Positions 24,791 through 33,399 of a stretch of 64,000 bases of DNA are shown here, piece after piece. How positions within the stretch are numbered: position 1 is the stretch's first letter; every line of letters begins with the position of its first letter. The position numbers and the translations under genes are program-made. The notes below the pieces were generated by a model. That model ran no database searches. It saw only the letters and a program-made list of their open reading frames with translations, and was not told the origin of the DNA. The DNA is from Syntrophotalea acetylenica (GTDB lineage: Bacteria; Desulfobacterota; Desulfuromonadia; Desulfuromonadales; Syntrophotaleaceae): the NCBI RefSeq assembly GCF_001888165.1, contig NZ_CP015455.1, positions 2,412,001 to 2,476,000 on the forward strand, in the 5' to 3' direction.

Positions 24791-25174
24791 CTACCTGCCG
24801 CGGGTTTCCAGATCGATCAGAAGCTGCCGCAACTTTTCCCGCTCGTTTTCCAGAGTCTTGACCTTGGCCTGAAGCGTGTTCTGCAACCGAACGCGGTTAG
24901 CCTGGTCGCGTCGCAGCTGGTCGATGGCCTTTTGCTGCGTCTGGATGGTTTTCACCAGCTCCGCGATTTCCAGGGATTTGCGGGTCCAGGGGCTCTCCGG
25001 CCAGTCCTGCTGCAAAGCAGCGAAGGCGGGTGACGGATGCCTGTGGGCCAACAGATCGTCCATCCCCTGGACAAACAATTGCTGATCGCGCGGAGTAAAA
25101 AGCCCGGGCATGGGTCGCGAGGCACACCCCCCGACCAGCAAGGCAAGGCACAGGCAGCACAGCAAACGCATCAT
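24791..25174 (-). CDS. Small coiled-coil lipoprotein
   Basis: A 127-aa protein starting MMRLLCCLCLALLVGGCASR, a type II signal peptide with lipobox LVGGC. After a short helical domain, residues about 70-125 form a heptad-rich coiled coil (IQTQQKAIDQLRRDQANRVR). The start ATG 25174 shares its A with the stop TAA of the upstream diguanylate cyclase (TAATG), so translation is coupled. It may sit in the periplasm as a partner of the cyclase's sensor domain, which is inference. No family name is known to me. Confidence 0.7.
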   Translation of the reverse strand: MMRLLCCLCLALLVGGCASRPMPGLFTPRDQQLFVQGMDDLLAHRHPSPAFAALQQDWPESPWTRKSLEIAELVKTIQTQQKAIDQLRRDQANRVRLQNTLQAKVKTLENEREKLRQLLIDLETRGR

Positions 25175-26496
25175 TACCGTTTCTCCCGGCGGTCCAGCAG
25201 GTAATTGCTGCCAGGCAGTTTTTTGAGATATTCCTTCATTTTGGCGCACTCGCGGCCAATGGCTTCGGCGGAGGGGTTGCGCAGATTGTCCGAGCAGACA
25301 ATGGCGATGGACATGGACAACAGCGGAAATTGTCGCTCGACCCCATAACGATCCAGCCCTTTGAAGAAACCGGCGACGCGATCCTGTTCCGAGTAAAATC
25401 CGGGAACCATGGCGTCAAATTCCCGAATCAGGGCAGCCGATATGGCTTCGGCCCGGTCGGGGGTGCTCAACACCACGTAATCGTCACCTCCGATATGGCC
25501 GATGAGATCCTCCGCGTTGCCGAGACGCGCGGCAACATCCTTGATCATGGAGCCGACCCGGGCAATAATTTCGCTGCCGGACAGGTACCCGTAGCGATCA
25601 TTGTAGGCCTTGAAATAGTCGAGGTCGATATAAATATGGGCAAAGGGCCGATCGGAGGCAATGCGGTTTTCCAGTTCCCGGTCGATGGCGAGGTTTCCCG
25701 GCAGACGGGTCAGCGGATTGGCGTCCAGATTGAGTCGCTGCAACTCGTTGAGCTTGTTCTCCATTTCAGAGAAGTCACGCGCCAGGCGTCCGAACTCGTC
25801 TTCCCCTTCGAGCCCGACGGCATGATTGAAGCGGCCGGATGCAATCACCCGGGTGGCCTCGGTAAGGCGGGCGAGGGCACGCTGCATCTTGAGAATGACG
25901 GCGGTAACCACCAGGGCGGCCAGCCCGATGCCGACAGCGGCCAGCAGCAATGTCAGACGGTAGGCGTTGCCGCTCCGATCGGAAAAGTCGTGCAGCATCT
26001 GATCCATAAGAGCTTCCTGACGCTGACGAAACGCTTCAAGGCTATCGACCGTCTCCTCGTGCAAAGGCGTGACCACCTCCGCGGAATGACGTTCGGCCCG
26101 TTGCCAAAGCCCCTCATCGAGCAGAGCGCGGGCCTCGCTTTGCGCCGCTTCGAGGCTGGCAAAGCGCTGCTCAACCGCATCAAGGCGCTGCCCGAGGGAG
26201 AGCGCCCGCAACCGCTCCATAAGGGTGTCAACAGACTGCTGCCGCGCGTCGATCAGGGGAATCATGGAGGCGTCCTTGAGAATCAGGACCTGCTTTTCCA
26301 GACGTTCCTGATCCCACAATGCCTGGGAGAGATCCCGCGCCAGCACCACAGCCCCGAATTCCCTGACCACCAGCTGTTCGGAACGGCGGGTCAGATCGCC
26401 GAGCACCGTCAGAGCATAAATGATGGCCGTTAGGCAGAAAACCACCACCAGCAGGTATCCCGCGGCAATTTTTTGTGAAACCGAAAGTCGTATCAA
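25174..26496 (-). CDS. Membrane GGDEF protein with periplasmic helical sensor and HAMP
   Basis: A 440-aa protein: membrane segment about residues 10-32, a long helical periplasmic domain of the four-helix-bundle kind, second membrane segment about 178-200, HAMP (RLTEATRVIASGRFNHAVGL), then GGDEF. The active-site signature is HIGGDDYVVL, i.e. GGDDY instead of GGDEF/GGEEF, a conservative variant that may still be active. YIDLDYFKAYNDRYGY is present. The apparent start is TTG 26496 with AAGGA somewhat far upstream. It is coupled to the downstream lipoprotein gene by TAATG. Confidence 0.82.
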   Translation of the reverse strand: MIRLSVSQKIAAGYLLVVVFCLTAIIYALTVLGDLTRRSEQLVVREFGAVVLARDLSQALWDQERLEKQVLILKDASMIPLIDARQQSVDTLMERLRALSLGQRLDAVEQRFASLEAAQSEARALLDEGLWQRAERHSAEVVTPLHEETVDSLEAFRQRQEALMDQMLHDFSDRSGNAYRLTLLLAAVGIGLAALVVTAVILKMQRALARLTEATRVIASGRFNHAVGLEGEDEFGRLARDFSEMENKLNELQRLNLDANPLTRLPGNLAIDRELENRIASDRPFAHIYIDLDYFKAYNDRYGYLSGSEIIARVGSMIKDVAARLGNAEDLIGHIGGDDYVVLSTPDRAEAISAALIREFDAMVPGFYSEQDRVAGFFKGLDRYGVERQFPLLSMSIAIVCSDNLRNPSAEAIGRECAKMKEYLKKLPGSNYLLDRREKR

Positions 26497-26685
26497 CGGT
26501 CAGGTCGTCCTTGGATTTATATCGGACCATTCTTACACCAAACCGTTTTCTTTTCAAGGATCGGGCCAGGTCGCGCCATTTCCCGCAACGCCTGATACGT
26601 CGACGCCGCCACCGCGGATTTGAGTTCAACTTTCTGCAGGATTTTCTGGATCAGCACATCGGTAAACCAATCAGAACATGGCACT

Positions 26686-27258
26686 TTAAAAAGGCAGCCA
26701 AGCGCACCAACTCCAGGCAATCAGGCGCCCCAGCAAGGTGCCGAGCAGGCCACCGACCAACACATCGGTCGGATAATGAGCACCGAGGTAGACCCGCGAC
26801 AGACCAATCAACACGGCCGAGGTCAGCAGCAGAGGCACCAATACCGGCAGCAGCCCCCCCAGGCTGCCATACATGGCAAATGCGGTAAGGGTATGACCTG
26901 AAGGGAAGGAAAAACGGTCCGGAGGCATCATCAGGCAGGAAAGATCCGACCAGCGCTCGAAGGGACGCGGCCTGCGAATCACCCGTTTCATGATACTGAA
27001 CAGGGCAATCGCCAACACAGCGGCTACAGCTGCCGCCCCCACCGCCGCCCGTTCGCGCGTACCTCCGACCAGCAGCAGAGTGACGGCGACGGCTCCCCAA
27101 AGAACGCCGTCGCCAAGGCGGCTCACCAACTTGAACCCTGCTGTCAGCCAGGGATAATCGCGCAGCCAGCCAAGACGCCGCATCAAAGCAGCCTCGACAG
27201 GTGTTACATAATGTGTGTAACCGGCAACCCATCTTCTGTGCGCGTAAGAACCGGACAT
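26686..27258 (-). CDS. PAP2-family membrane phosphatase
   Basis: A 190-aa integral membrane protein with the three PAP2 motifs: KRVIRRPRP, PSGHT (in FSFPSGHTLTAF) and SRVYLGAHYPTDV. Catalytic histidines are in PSGH and in GAHYP. Relatives dephosphorylate undecaprenyl-pyrophosphate, phosphatidylglycerol-phosphate or phosphatidic acid; the substrate is not clear. ATG 27258 is chosen on a strong GGAGGGGGTGG site; an open frame to 27384 is ignored. It lies downstream of a GT4 glycosyltransferase, which suggests a role in glycolipid or envelope metabolism. Confidence 0.85.
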   Translation of the reverse strand: MSGSYAHRRWVAGYTHYVTPVEAALMRRLGWLRDYPWLTAGFKLVSRLGDGVLWGAVAVTLLLVGGTRERAAVGAAAVAAVLAIALFSIMKRVIRRPRPFERWSDLSCLMMPPDRFSFPSGHTLTAFAMYGSLGGLLPVLVPLLLTSAVLIGLSRVYLGAHYPTDVLVGGLLGTLLGRLIAWSWCAWLPF

Positions 27259-27494
27259 AACCACCCCCTCCTGGCAAAAGACAAAAGATGCCGCGACGCG
27301 GCCCGGGATTATGCGCCAAAGGATAGCGGCCCGTAATTTCGGGTTGATTAGAGGTTCGCTAAAGTTGTGTTTCGCCGCGTTCACGGGCTGTCGGAAGGGC
27401 CGCGCAGCAGCGCTTCATGCCCCACAACACCACCGGTCCTGATTTCGATGATCGGTTGGTACAAAGATGTCAGACGAATGTCAGACGACGGTTT

Positions 27495-28682
27495 TCAATA
27501 ATGTCGTTCAGGATCTCGGCCAGCATATCCGGGGCGAGTTTCTCCATGTTGGACAAAGGACATGACAACACGGTACTGATCACGAATTTGCTCCAGGATT
27601 TGTTGCCAGCTCTGTGTTTTGGCAAACTTGCGCGCCGCCCGGCCCATATGGGCCCGCTGCCGCGCCATGCCCGCCAGCTGTCCCATGGCCAGCGCCAGCG
27701 CCGCCGCGTTACGTTCTTCCACAATGAGACCGGTCTGACCGTGACGAATAATATCCCGCGGGCCGGCAACGTCGAAGCCGATGACCGGCAGCCCCGACGC
27801 CATAGCCTCCAGCATGACGTTGCCGAAGGTATCGGTAAGCGACGGGAAAACAAAGAAATCACCGGCGGCGTAGCAGCGCGCCAGGTCCTCGCCCTGGCGA
27901 TATCCGGCAAATATCACATCCGGTTGCGCCCGCCTTTCGAGAAGAGACCGCAAGGGTCCATCCCCGACCAGCAGCAGACGGTCCGGGCCCCCGGGTGAGC
28001 GCTGCCGCCAGGCTTCCATGAGCAGCTCAAGATTTTTTTCCGCCGCCAGCCGTCCAACATATACCGCCACCACCTCCCGGGCACCGATTCCCAGTTTGCG
28101 GCGCACCGCTTCCTCGCGACGGGAAACGTCGAACAGACGGGTATCCACCCCCCGGCCCCAGACCTTGACACGCTCGAAGCCGCGTGCCGCGAGCATATCG
28201 CGAATTGTCGGGGTCGGGCACAGGGTTGTTGATGTGGCGTTGTGGAACCAGCGCAGATAACGCCATGCCAGCGGTTCCAGCCGCCCCAATCGATAGGAAG
28301 CCAGATAGTTCGGAAAATTGGTGTGGTAAGAACTCACCACCGGCAGGCCGAGCTGCCGGCAGGCCTTCAACGCCGCCAGGCCCAGCGGCCCCTCCGTGGC
28401 CACATGCACCAGGTCCGGACCGAAACGGCGCAGCTGACGGCGCACCAGCGATGTCACCGCCAGGGGCAGACAGACTTCCCGGTAAAATGGCAGCCGCATA
28501 CCGCGCCAGGCATGCCGCACCACGCCAGCGCTGTCCGCGACCCGGTCCCGATAGTGCGGCACCAGAAGCTGCAGTTGATCGCCGCATTGCAGGCAGTGCT
28601 CAACCAGCCGCTCAAGGGTACGGGACACGCCGTTGATCTGCGGCATGTAGGTTTCGGAAACCAGGGTTAGCTTCAGCGGCAT
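27495..28682 (-). CDS. Glycosyltransferase family 4 protein
   Basis: A 395-aa GT-B enzyme. The N-terminal domain starts LKLTLVSETYMPQINGVSRT, the pattern of GT4 mannosyltransferases/glycosyltransferases such as MgtA-like enzymes; the C-terminal donor domain has VYVGRLAAEKNLELLMEAW and the EX7E-type PSLTDTFGNVMLEAMASGLP. The acceptor may be diacylglycerol or an isoprenoid lipid; this is inferred. ATG 28682 follows GGAGGAGCG. The neighbouring PAP2 gene and the truncated acyltransferase upstream suggest a glycolipid locus. Confidence 0.85.
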   Translation of the reverse strand: MPLKLTLVSETYMPQINGVSRTLERLVEHCLQCGDQLQLLVPHYRDRVADSAGVVRHAWRGMRLPFYREVCLPLAVTSLVRRQLRRFGPDLVHVATEGPLGLAALKACRQLGLPVVSSYHTNFPNYLASYRLGRLEPLAWRYLRWFHNATSTTLCPTPTIRDMLAARGFERVKVWGRGVDTRLFDVSRREEAVRRKLGIGAREVVAVYVGRLAAEKNLELLMEAWRQRSPGGPDRLLLVGDGPLRSLLERRAQPDVIFAGYRQGEDLARCYAAGDFFVFPSLTDTFGNVMLEAMASGLPVIGFDVAGPRDIIRHGQTGLIVEERNAAALALAMGQLAGMARQRAHMGRAARKFAKTQSWQQILEQIRDQYRVVMSFVQHGETRPGYAGRDPERHY

Positions 28683-28742
28683 GTGTCCATCGCTCCTCCA
28701 ATGTCGAAAGAAAAATCATTGCCGGTGGCGCCGGCCGGCCCG

Positions 28743-28862
28743 TCACGTCTCGTCCGTGAAAAGCCGCTGCAACCGGCGGGCAGCTTTGCGGACAATCCGG
28801 TAGTAGGCATAGCCCAGACCGCAAAAACCAGCCAGCATCAGCAAGCCGAAAAGAAATGCCAT
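28743..28862 (-). CDS. 39-aa single-pass membrane protein
   Basis: ATG 28862 to TGA 28743 encodes a peptide that begins MAFLFGLLMLAGFCGLGYAY and ends with a basic tail containing RKAARRLQRLF. A clear ribosome site (GGAGGTAAACGCC) precedes it. It has one hydrophobic helix and an arginine-rich cytoplasmic side. It lies 60 nt upstream of the GT4 gene in the same direction and may belong to that operon. The function is unknown. Confidence 0.5.
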   Translation of the reverse strand: MAFLFGLLMLAGFCGLGYAYYRIVRKAARRLQRLFTDET

Positions 28863-29020
28863 GGCGTTTACCTCCGCATCTGTCGAATGCCAACCTGCGT
28901 CTTATTCTTCCCCGAACATGTAAGGTGTTTGTTAGAATCGCATATGGATTCAGTGACTGGCGGCCTGCATGCGCTTCTGCAAAAAGACACATTGCCTTTG
29001 CAGGGAGCGCAGCCGCCATC

Positions 29021-29227
29021 TCAGACGCAGCCGACGGACAGCGCTTCAAGCGCTGCCTGGCAAAACGCCTCGGGGGAAGATGTCTCCGGCAGAAGTTGAT
29101 ACAGCTTGCGGAACTGCCTGATGCCAAACAGATGTTCCAGGGGAGTTATCAGCAGGGATTGCGCCATGCGACTGCCACGCATCGGCCAGGGAATGTCAAA
29201 GGGATTGTTTTCGTAGTTATGCTGCAT
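29021..29227 (-). pseudogene. Truncated lysophospholipid acyltransferase-like gene (N-terminal 68 codons)
   Basis: ATG 29227, with a strong AAGGAGG site, opens a 68-aa frame that includes NPFDIPWPMRG, LLITPLEHLFGIRQFRKLYQ and FCQAALEALSVGCV. This looks like the leader region that precedes the PlsC domain in hemolysin/lysophospholipid acyltransferase proteins. A TGA then ends it before any HX4D catalytic motif, and no such motif is seen downstream. I read it as a 3'-deleted gene; a short independent protein is possible. Confidence 0.4.
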
Positions 29228-29436
29228 CGGCCTCGCCTCCTTGTATCAGCGGTTCGGACAGGAGGCTATCGTGACGCCATTAGAAACGGATTACGCCGGG
29301 GTTATGTTTTCATGCCCGGTTCGATAAAATTCGCTTTGGCGCGATAATACATGTTGCAAATTGGGCCCGCTTGCTTCATATACAGGCTTTCCATCCCCGT
29401 GGTCGGGCCGTGCCCTTTCACCGCAGAGGCTTCACC

Positions 29437-29895
29437 ATGAAATCATCCGTAGGCTGGCGCGAATGGCTGGCCCTGCCCGAACTGGGCGTACCCGCCATCA
29501 AGGCCAAGATCGATACCGGCGCACGCACGTCGTCGCTGCATGCCTGGTTTATCGAACCCTTTCGCCGAAACGGCGCGGAGCATGTCCGTTTCGGCCTGCA
29601 CCCCCTGCAGCGCCGCACCGATATCGCCATGAATTGTGAAGCGCCGGTCAAGGACCGCCGGATAATCACCGACAGCGGCGGCCACCGGGAAATGCGCTAT
29701 ATCATCCAGACCGCCGTACGTTTCGGCGAAATGCAGTGGCCCATCGAAATCGCCCTTACCGATCGTACAACCATGCGGTTTCGCATGTTGCTGGGCCGCT
29801 CGGCCATGGCCGGCCAGCTGCTGGTCGACCCGGCGGCCTCCTATCTGCGGGGACGTCAATTGAGCCAAGCCTACGATCCGGGACACCACCCATGA
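29437..29895 (+). CDS. RimB-like retropepsin-fold protease (ATP-dependent zinc protease family)
   Basis: A 152-aa protein of the family fused or linked to RimK. The signature [15 protein letters not shown] holds the aspartyl-protease-like DTGA motif, and the C-terminal [16 protein letters not shown] is the second family block. In Pseudomonas, the homologue RimB removes glutamates added to ribosomal protein S6 by RimK. ATG 29437 is preferred to upstream starts on domain grounds. The stop overlaps the start of rimK (ATGA), so a writer-eraser pair is made together. Confidence 0.82.
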   Translation: MKSSVGWREWLALPELGVPAIKAKIDTGARTSSLHAWFIEPFRRNGAEHVRFGLHPLQRRTDIAMNCEAPVKDRRIITDSGGHREMRYIIQTAVRFGEMQWPIEIALTDRTTMRFRMLLGRSAMAGQLLVDPAASYLRGRQLSQAYDPGHHP

Positions 29896-30797
29896 AAATC
29901 GGCATCCTGTCGCGCGACCCCGAACTTTATTCCACCCGCAGATTGTACGAGGCCGCCATTATCCGCGGTCACCAGGCCAGGATCATCGATCCGCTGCGCT
30001 GCTATATGACCATCGCCTCGGAACGCCCGACCATCCATTACAAGGGCGACGAACTGTGCGGATTCGACGCCATTATTCCGCGCATAGGAGCCTCCATCAC
30101 CTTTTACGGCACGGCAGTGGTGCGACAGTTCGAGATGATGAACGTCTACAGCGTCAACGAGTCGGTGGCCATAAGCCGCTCCCGCGACAAATTGCGCAGT
30201 CTGCAGCTGCTGTCCCGCGAGGGCATCGGGTTGCCGGTAACCGGTTTTGCCCATTCGACCCAATATACGCAGGATCTCATCGCCAGGGTCGGCGGCGCGC
30301 CGCTGGTGGTCAAACTGCTGGAAGGCACCCAGGGCATCGGTGTGGTACTGACCGAAACCCGCAAAGCCGCCGAGAGCGTCATCGAAGCCTTCAAGGGCCT
30401 CAAAGCGCAGATTCTGGTGCAGGAATTCATTCAGGAAGCCCACGGTGCGGACATCCGCTGCCTGGTGGTCGGCGGCAAAGTGGTCGCCGCCATGAAACGC
30501 CAGGGAGCCGAAGGTGAATTCCGCTCCAACATCCATCGCGGTGGCAAAGCCTCGACCGTGCGGCTCACCCCGGCGGAGCGTGTCACGGCAGTGAAGGCGG
30601 CGCGCATCATGGGACTGAACGTCGCCGGAGTCGATATCCTGCAATCGGATCGCGGTCCGATTGTCATGGAGGTCAATTCCTCACCGGGGCTGGAGGGCAT
30701 TGAAACGATCACCGGCAAGGATGTCGCCGACGCGATTATCCACTTCATCGAAAAGCATACCCGCCCCGGCAAAACAAAAACGCGAGGCCGGGGATAG
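29892..30797 (+). CDS. rimK: RimK, alpha-L-glutamate ligase (ATP-grasp)
   Basis: A 301-aa ATP-grasp ligase that adds glutamates to the C-terminus of ribosomal protein S6 in known cases. It begins [20 protein letters not shown] and shows NEPxx-like [17 protein letters not shown], the ATP-binding [23 protein letters not shown], and the metal-binding end [15 protein letters not shown]. Length and N-terminus match E. coli RimK. It overlaps the RimB-like gene by 4 nt. Confidence 0.92.
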   Translation: MKIGILSRDPELYSTRRLYEAAIIRGHQARIIDPLRCYMTIASERPTIHYKGDELCGFDAIIPRIGASITFYGTAVVRQFEMMNVYSVNESVAISRSRDKLRSLQLLSREGIGLPVTGFAHSTQYTQDLIARVGGAPLVVKLLEGTQGIGVVLTETRKAAESVIEAFKGLKAQILVQEFIQEAHGADIRCLVVGGKVVAAMKRQGAEGEFRSNIHRGGKASTVRLTPAERVTAVKAARIMGLNVAGVDILQSDRGPIVMEVNSSPGLEGIETITGKDVADAIIHFIEKHTRPGKTKTRGRG

Positions 30798-30921
30798 CAT
30801 CCGCCGGCAGCCGGCAACAAATGCCAACAGAGTGAAAAAACTTCAAATTTCCTCCGATTAATGATAGGTAGAGGTATCGATCGTTTTTTGCAAACATGAA
30901 CGGAAAGGAGAAATCGCTACC

Positions 30922-31254
30922 ATGAAAAGCACGCTTTTGTTTTCTCTGGCAATGGTGTTTCTGACCATTCTCACGATTCCCGCCTCCGCTGGGAGCATGC
31001 CGGACTATCATTGTGGGGAACAGGCTTCGCGCTGTGAAAAAGCCTGCGACGAAATGGCCGAGCAATCCAAAAATGCCAACGCTTACCAGCGCTGTCTCGA
31101 CCGCTGCCAGGAACAAAGCCAGCAGTGCGAGGAACGCCAGGCCAAAACCACCGCCTGTGCCGAAGTGTTCATGGACTGCATCAAGCAGGCCGCCGGCGAC
31201 GACCAGGCCCTGGAAGGCTGCCGCGAAGGCTACCGGCAGTGCAAGGACAAATAA
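30922..31254 (+). CDS. Cysteine-rich secreted protein
   Basis: A 110-aa protein with a Sec signal peptide (MKSTLLFSLAMVFLTILTIP, then ASA-G). The mature part is charged and helical with ten cysteines spaced in repeated groups, including CEKACDEMAE, CLDRCQEQSQQCEE, CAEVFMDC and CREGYRQC, suggesting disulfide-stapled helical hairpins or metal binding in the periplasm. It is rich in Gln and Glu. AAGGAGAAATCGCTACC precedes the ATG. No family is recognised. A very strong terminator follows at 31274. Confidence 0.7.
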   Translation: MKSTLLFSLAMVFLTILTIPASAGSMPDYHCGEQASRCEKACDEMAEQSKNANAYQRCLDRCQEQSQQCEERQAKTTACAEVFMDCIKQAAGDDQALEGCREGYRQCKDK

Positions 31255-31273
31255 GCTCCGCTCGCAATGTGAC

Positions 31274-31310
31274 AAACGGCAGGCCCCGCGACGGGGCCTG
31301 CCGTTTTGAT
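31274..31310 (+). terminator. Strong terminator after the Cys-rich gene
   Basis: A perfect 15-bp stem (31274-31288 with 31292-31306), 3-nt loop, short TTTT tail. Confidence 0.9.
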
Positions 31311-31337
31311 ATGCAGCCAGTACAAAGGAACTCAACG

Positions 31338-31753
31338 ATGAAACGGATACTTACACTGGCCGGCGGACTGGGTCTGCTGGCAGCGGCAGCCTGCGGCGGT
31401 CCCCCCGGCCAGATGCCGGCTGATCAAATCGGGAAAATGGTCGTTGCGCGCCCGTCACAAAGCCAGAACCGGACCATCAGCAAGGATGACTGGACTTACG
31501 CGGTCAAAATCCGCAACCCCGGCACCCGCAGTGAAGGCCTTGAGGGGCGGCTCTATTACAAAGGACAGGAGATCATGATGCCCAGGGATCCGGGGGATAC
31601 TACGATACGCCCCTGGGCAGATTCTTCCACAGCGGCATCGAGCCCGGCTACGAACGCCTGCCCTGGGACAATACCGGCTGGATTTTGCAAACCGTTATCG
31701 CTCCGGGCAACGAAGGGTCGGTCCTGCCGTGGCCCGGGCAGGATCAGGAGTAA
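31338..31753 (+). pseudogene. Small lipoprotein gene with a one-base frameshift
   Basis: ATG 31338 starts MKRILTLAGGLGLLAAAACG, a lipobox-type signal peptide (AAAC). The frame is good through RLYYKGQEI near 31570. From about 31585 sequence of good coding character continues in another frame: SGGYYDTPLGRFFHSGIEPG, then RLPWDNTGWILQTVIAPGNE, ending TAA 31753. Adding one C to the CCC run at about 31581-31583 joins both into about 138 aa. The unshifted frame instead runs on into Ser/Arg-rich nonsense. So it is a homopolymer deletion, either real or a sequence error. The product is an outer-membrane or periplasmic lipoprotein of unknown function. Confidence 0.7.
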
Positions 31754-32007
31754 TCTTGCCTCCGCATCGGCAAAACCGCGCTTCCGGTCCGGGCTCGGCG
31801 GTGCCAGCCCATTTTGCGGCGGTGTCCGGGCGGGTGTTACGGCGGCCGGGACAAGGGCAAAAAACCTGGCGGGCCTGTTCCCCCCGGCAATTAACGGCAG
31901 CGCCTTGAAAAAATTTACGGGTTGCATCATATTACCGTGGGCGTTCACCACCGCGCCATGGCTATCGGCGGCGCGGATTTTCATGCGATTCTTTCCCGGG
32001 GGAAATT

Positions 32008-33084
32008 ATGCAGCTTTTGACATTCATCCTGCTTCTGGCAGGCTTCATTATTCTTATCGGCGGCGCCGAACTGCTGGTTCGCGGAGCGGCGCAGCTGGCC
32101 TCGGATATGGGCATCTCACCGCTGGTGGTCGGCCTCACCGTGGTTTCCTTCGGCACCAGCGCACCGGAACTGGCCGTCAGCGCGTTTTCGGCATGGAACG
32201 GTCAGGCCGGGCTGGCGCTCGGCAACGTGGTGGGCAGCAATATCTGCAATATCCTCCTGATCCTCGGTGTTTCGGCGTTGATCGCGCCCCTGGTGGTATC
32301 CCGTCAGGTGGTGCGGCTCGAAGTGCCTATCATGATCGGCGCGGCGCTGCTGTTTATGCTGCTGAGCCTCGATGGCAGCGTGAGCCGCGGGGAAGGGCTG
32401 CTGATGTTTGCCTGCGCCGCGGTTTATGTCACCTGGACGGTTCTGCGCAGCCGGCGCGAAAACAACGGCCAGGCGCCACAATGTGAACTGGACGGACGAC
32501 CGCGGCCCAGACGTCTTCTGCAGATCGTTCAGATCGTCGCCGGCCTTGCGATGCTCGGGCTTGGATCCCGTTGGCTGGTCGGCGGCGCCGTCGATATAGC
32601 AACCTGGTTCGGCGTCAGCGATATGGTCATCGGTCTGACCGTGGTGGCGGTCGGGACCTCCCTTCCCGAGTTGGCCACCTCGGCCCTGGCCGCCCTGCGC
32701 GGTCAGCGGGATATTGCCGTGGGCAACGTGGTTGGCAGCAATATTTTCAATATTCTCGTGGTGCTGGGGCTGACCTCCGGGATTGCACCAGTGGCCATCG
32801 ACATTCCCCGGCAGGCCATGATGGTCGACTTGCCGATCATGCTCGCGGCGAGCTTTGCCTGCCTGCCCATTTTCCTCACTGAACATCGCATCGCCCGCTG
32901 GGAAGGGGGGCTGTTCCTGGCCTATTTTATAGCCTATACCGCTTTCACCGTCCTCAACTCCATGCATCACCCCCGCATGGGGGCCTTCGTGCAGGCCATG
33001 GTTTTTTTCTTCATACCCCTTACCGCGATCACGCTTACACTGTCTCTCTGGCGCGGATTGCGCCATCACCGCAAAGCGCCCTGA
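32008..33084 (+). CDS. CaCA-family calcium/sodium antiporter, YrbG-like
   Basis: A 358-aa membrane protein with about ten segments and two inverted alpha-repeats: VVGLTVVSFGTSAPELAVS ... GNVVGSNICNILLILG in the first half and VIGLTVVAVGTSLPELATS ... GNVVGSNIFNILVVLG in the second. These hold the ion-binding Glu/Ser/Asn residues of the Ca2+/cation exchanger superfamily. It probably exchanges Na+ or H+ for Ca2+ across the inner membrane. GGGGGAAATT precedes ATG 32008. It is about 250 nt after the lipoprotein gene; nothing is seen between. Confidence 0.88.
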   Translation: MQLLTFILLLAGFIILIGGAELLVRGAAQLASDMGISPLVVGLTVVSFGTSAPELAVSAFSAWNGQAGLALGNVVGSNICNILLILGVSALIAPLVVSRQVVRLEVPIMIGAALLFMLLSLDGSVSRGEGLLMFACAAVYVTWTVLRSRRENNGQAPQCELDGRPRPRRLLQIVQIVAGLAMLGLGSRWLVGGAVDIATWFGVSDMVIGLTVVAVGTSLPELATSALAALRGQRDIAVGNVVGSNIFNILVVLGLTSGIAPVAIDIPRQAMMVDLPIMLAASFACLPIFLTEHRIARWEGGLFLAYFIAYTAFTVLNSMHHPRMGAFVQAMVFFFIPLTAITLTLSLWRGLRHHRKAP

Positions 33085-33399
33085 GCTGACCATTCGTCGT
33101 TGATGCCTTATTTTCGCGGACGATTTCCCGATCCACGGGTTTTGCTTCCCGACATCGCATCCATCAAAGAAACTTCTGCGGTTTTTTTTGCAGTTTCGGG
33201 TTGACCTGTGATATCTAGAAGCTTTTTGTACTGGGAGTGAGCTTTATCCGGATTCGCATAATCCCGCCGTGCAGACAGGCGCCCCTGGCCGTGAGGCCCA
33301 ATCGAAGACTGGATCGATCATGCGATAAAACCGTGATTCACCCCGATTCACCTTGCCCGGCGGAATACCACCCTCCGGAAAAGCCCATGGAGTAGCCCG
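33085..33399. other. Intergenic region before the SEC-C gene
   Basis: About 315 nt without a gene. TTGACC near 33202 may be a -35, but no clear -10 follows at the right distance. No RNA structure was recognised. Confidence 0.3.

Noticed and set aside
31754-32007. Possible gene between the lipoprotein and the antiporter
   Set aside because: The open frame there is only the out-of-frame run-on of the frameshifted lipoprotein.
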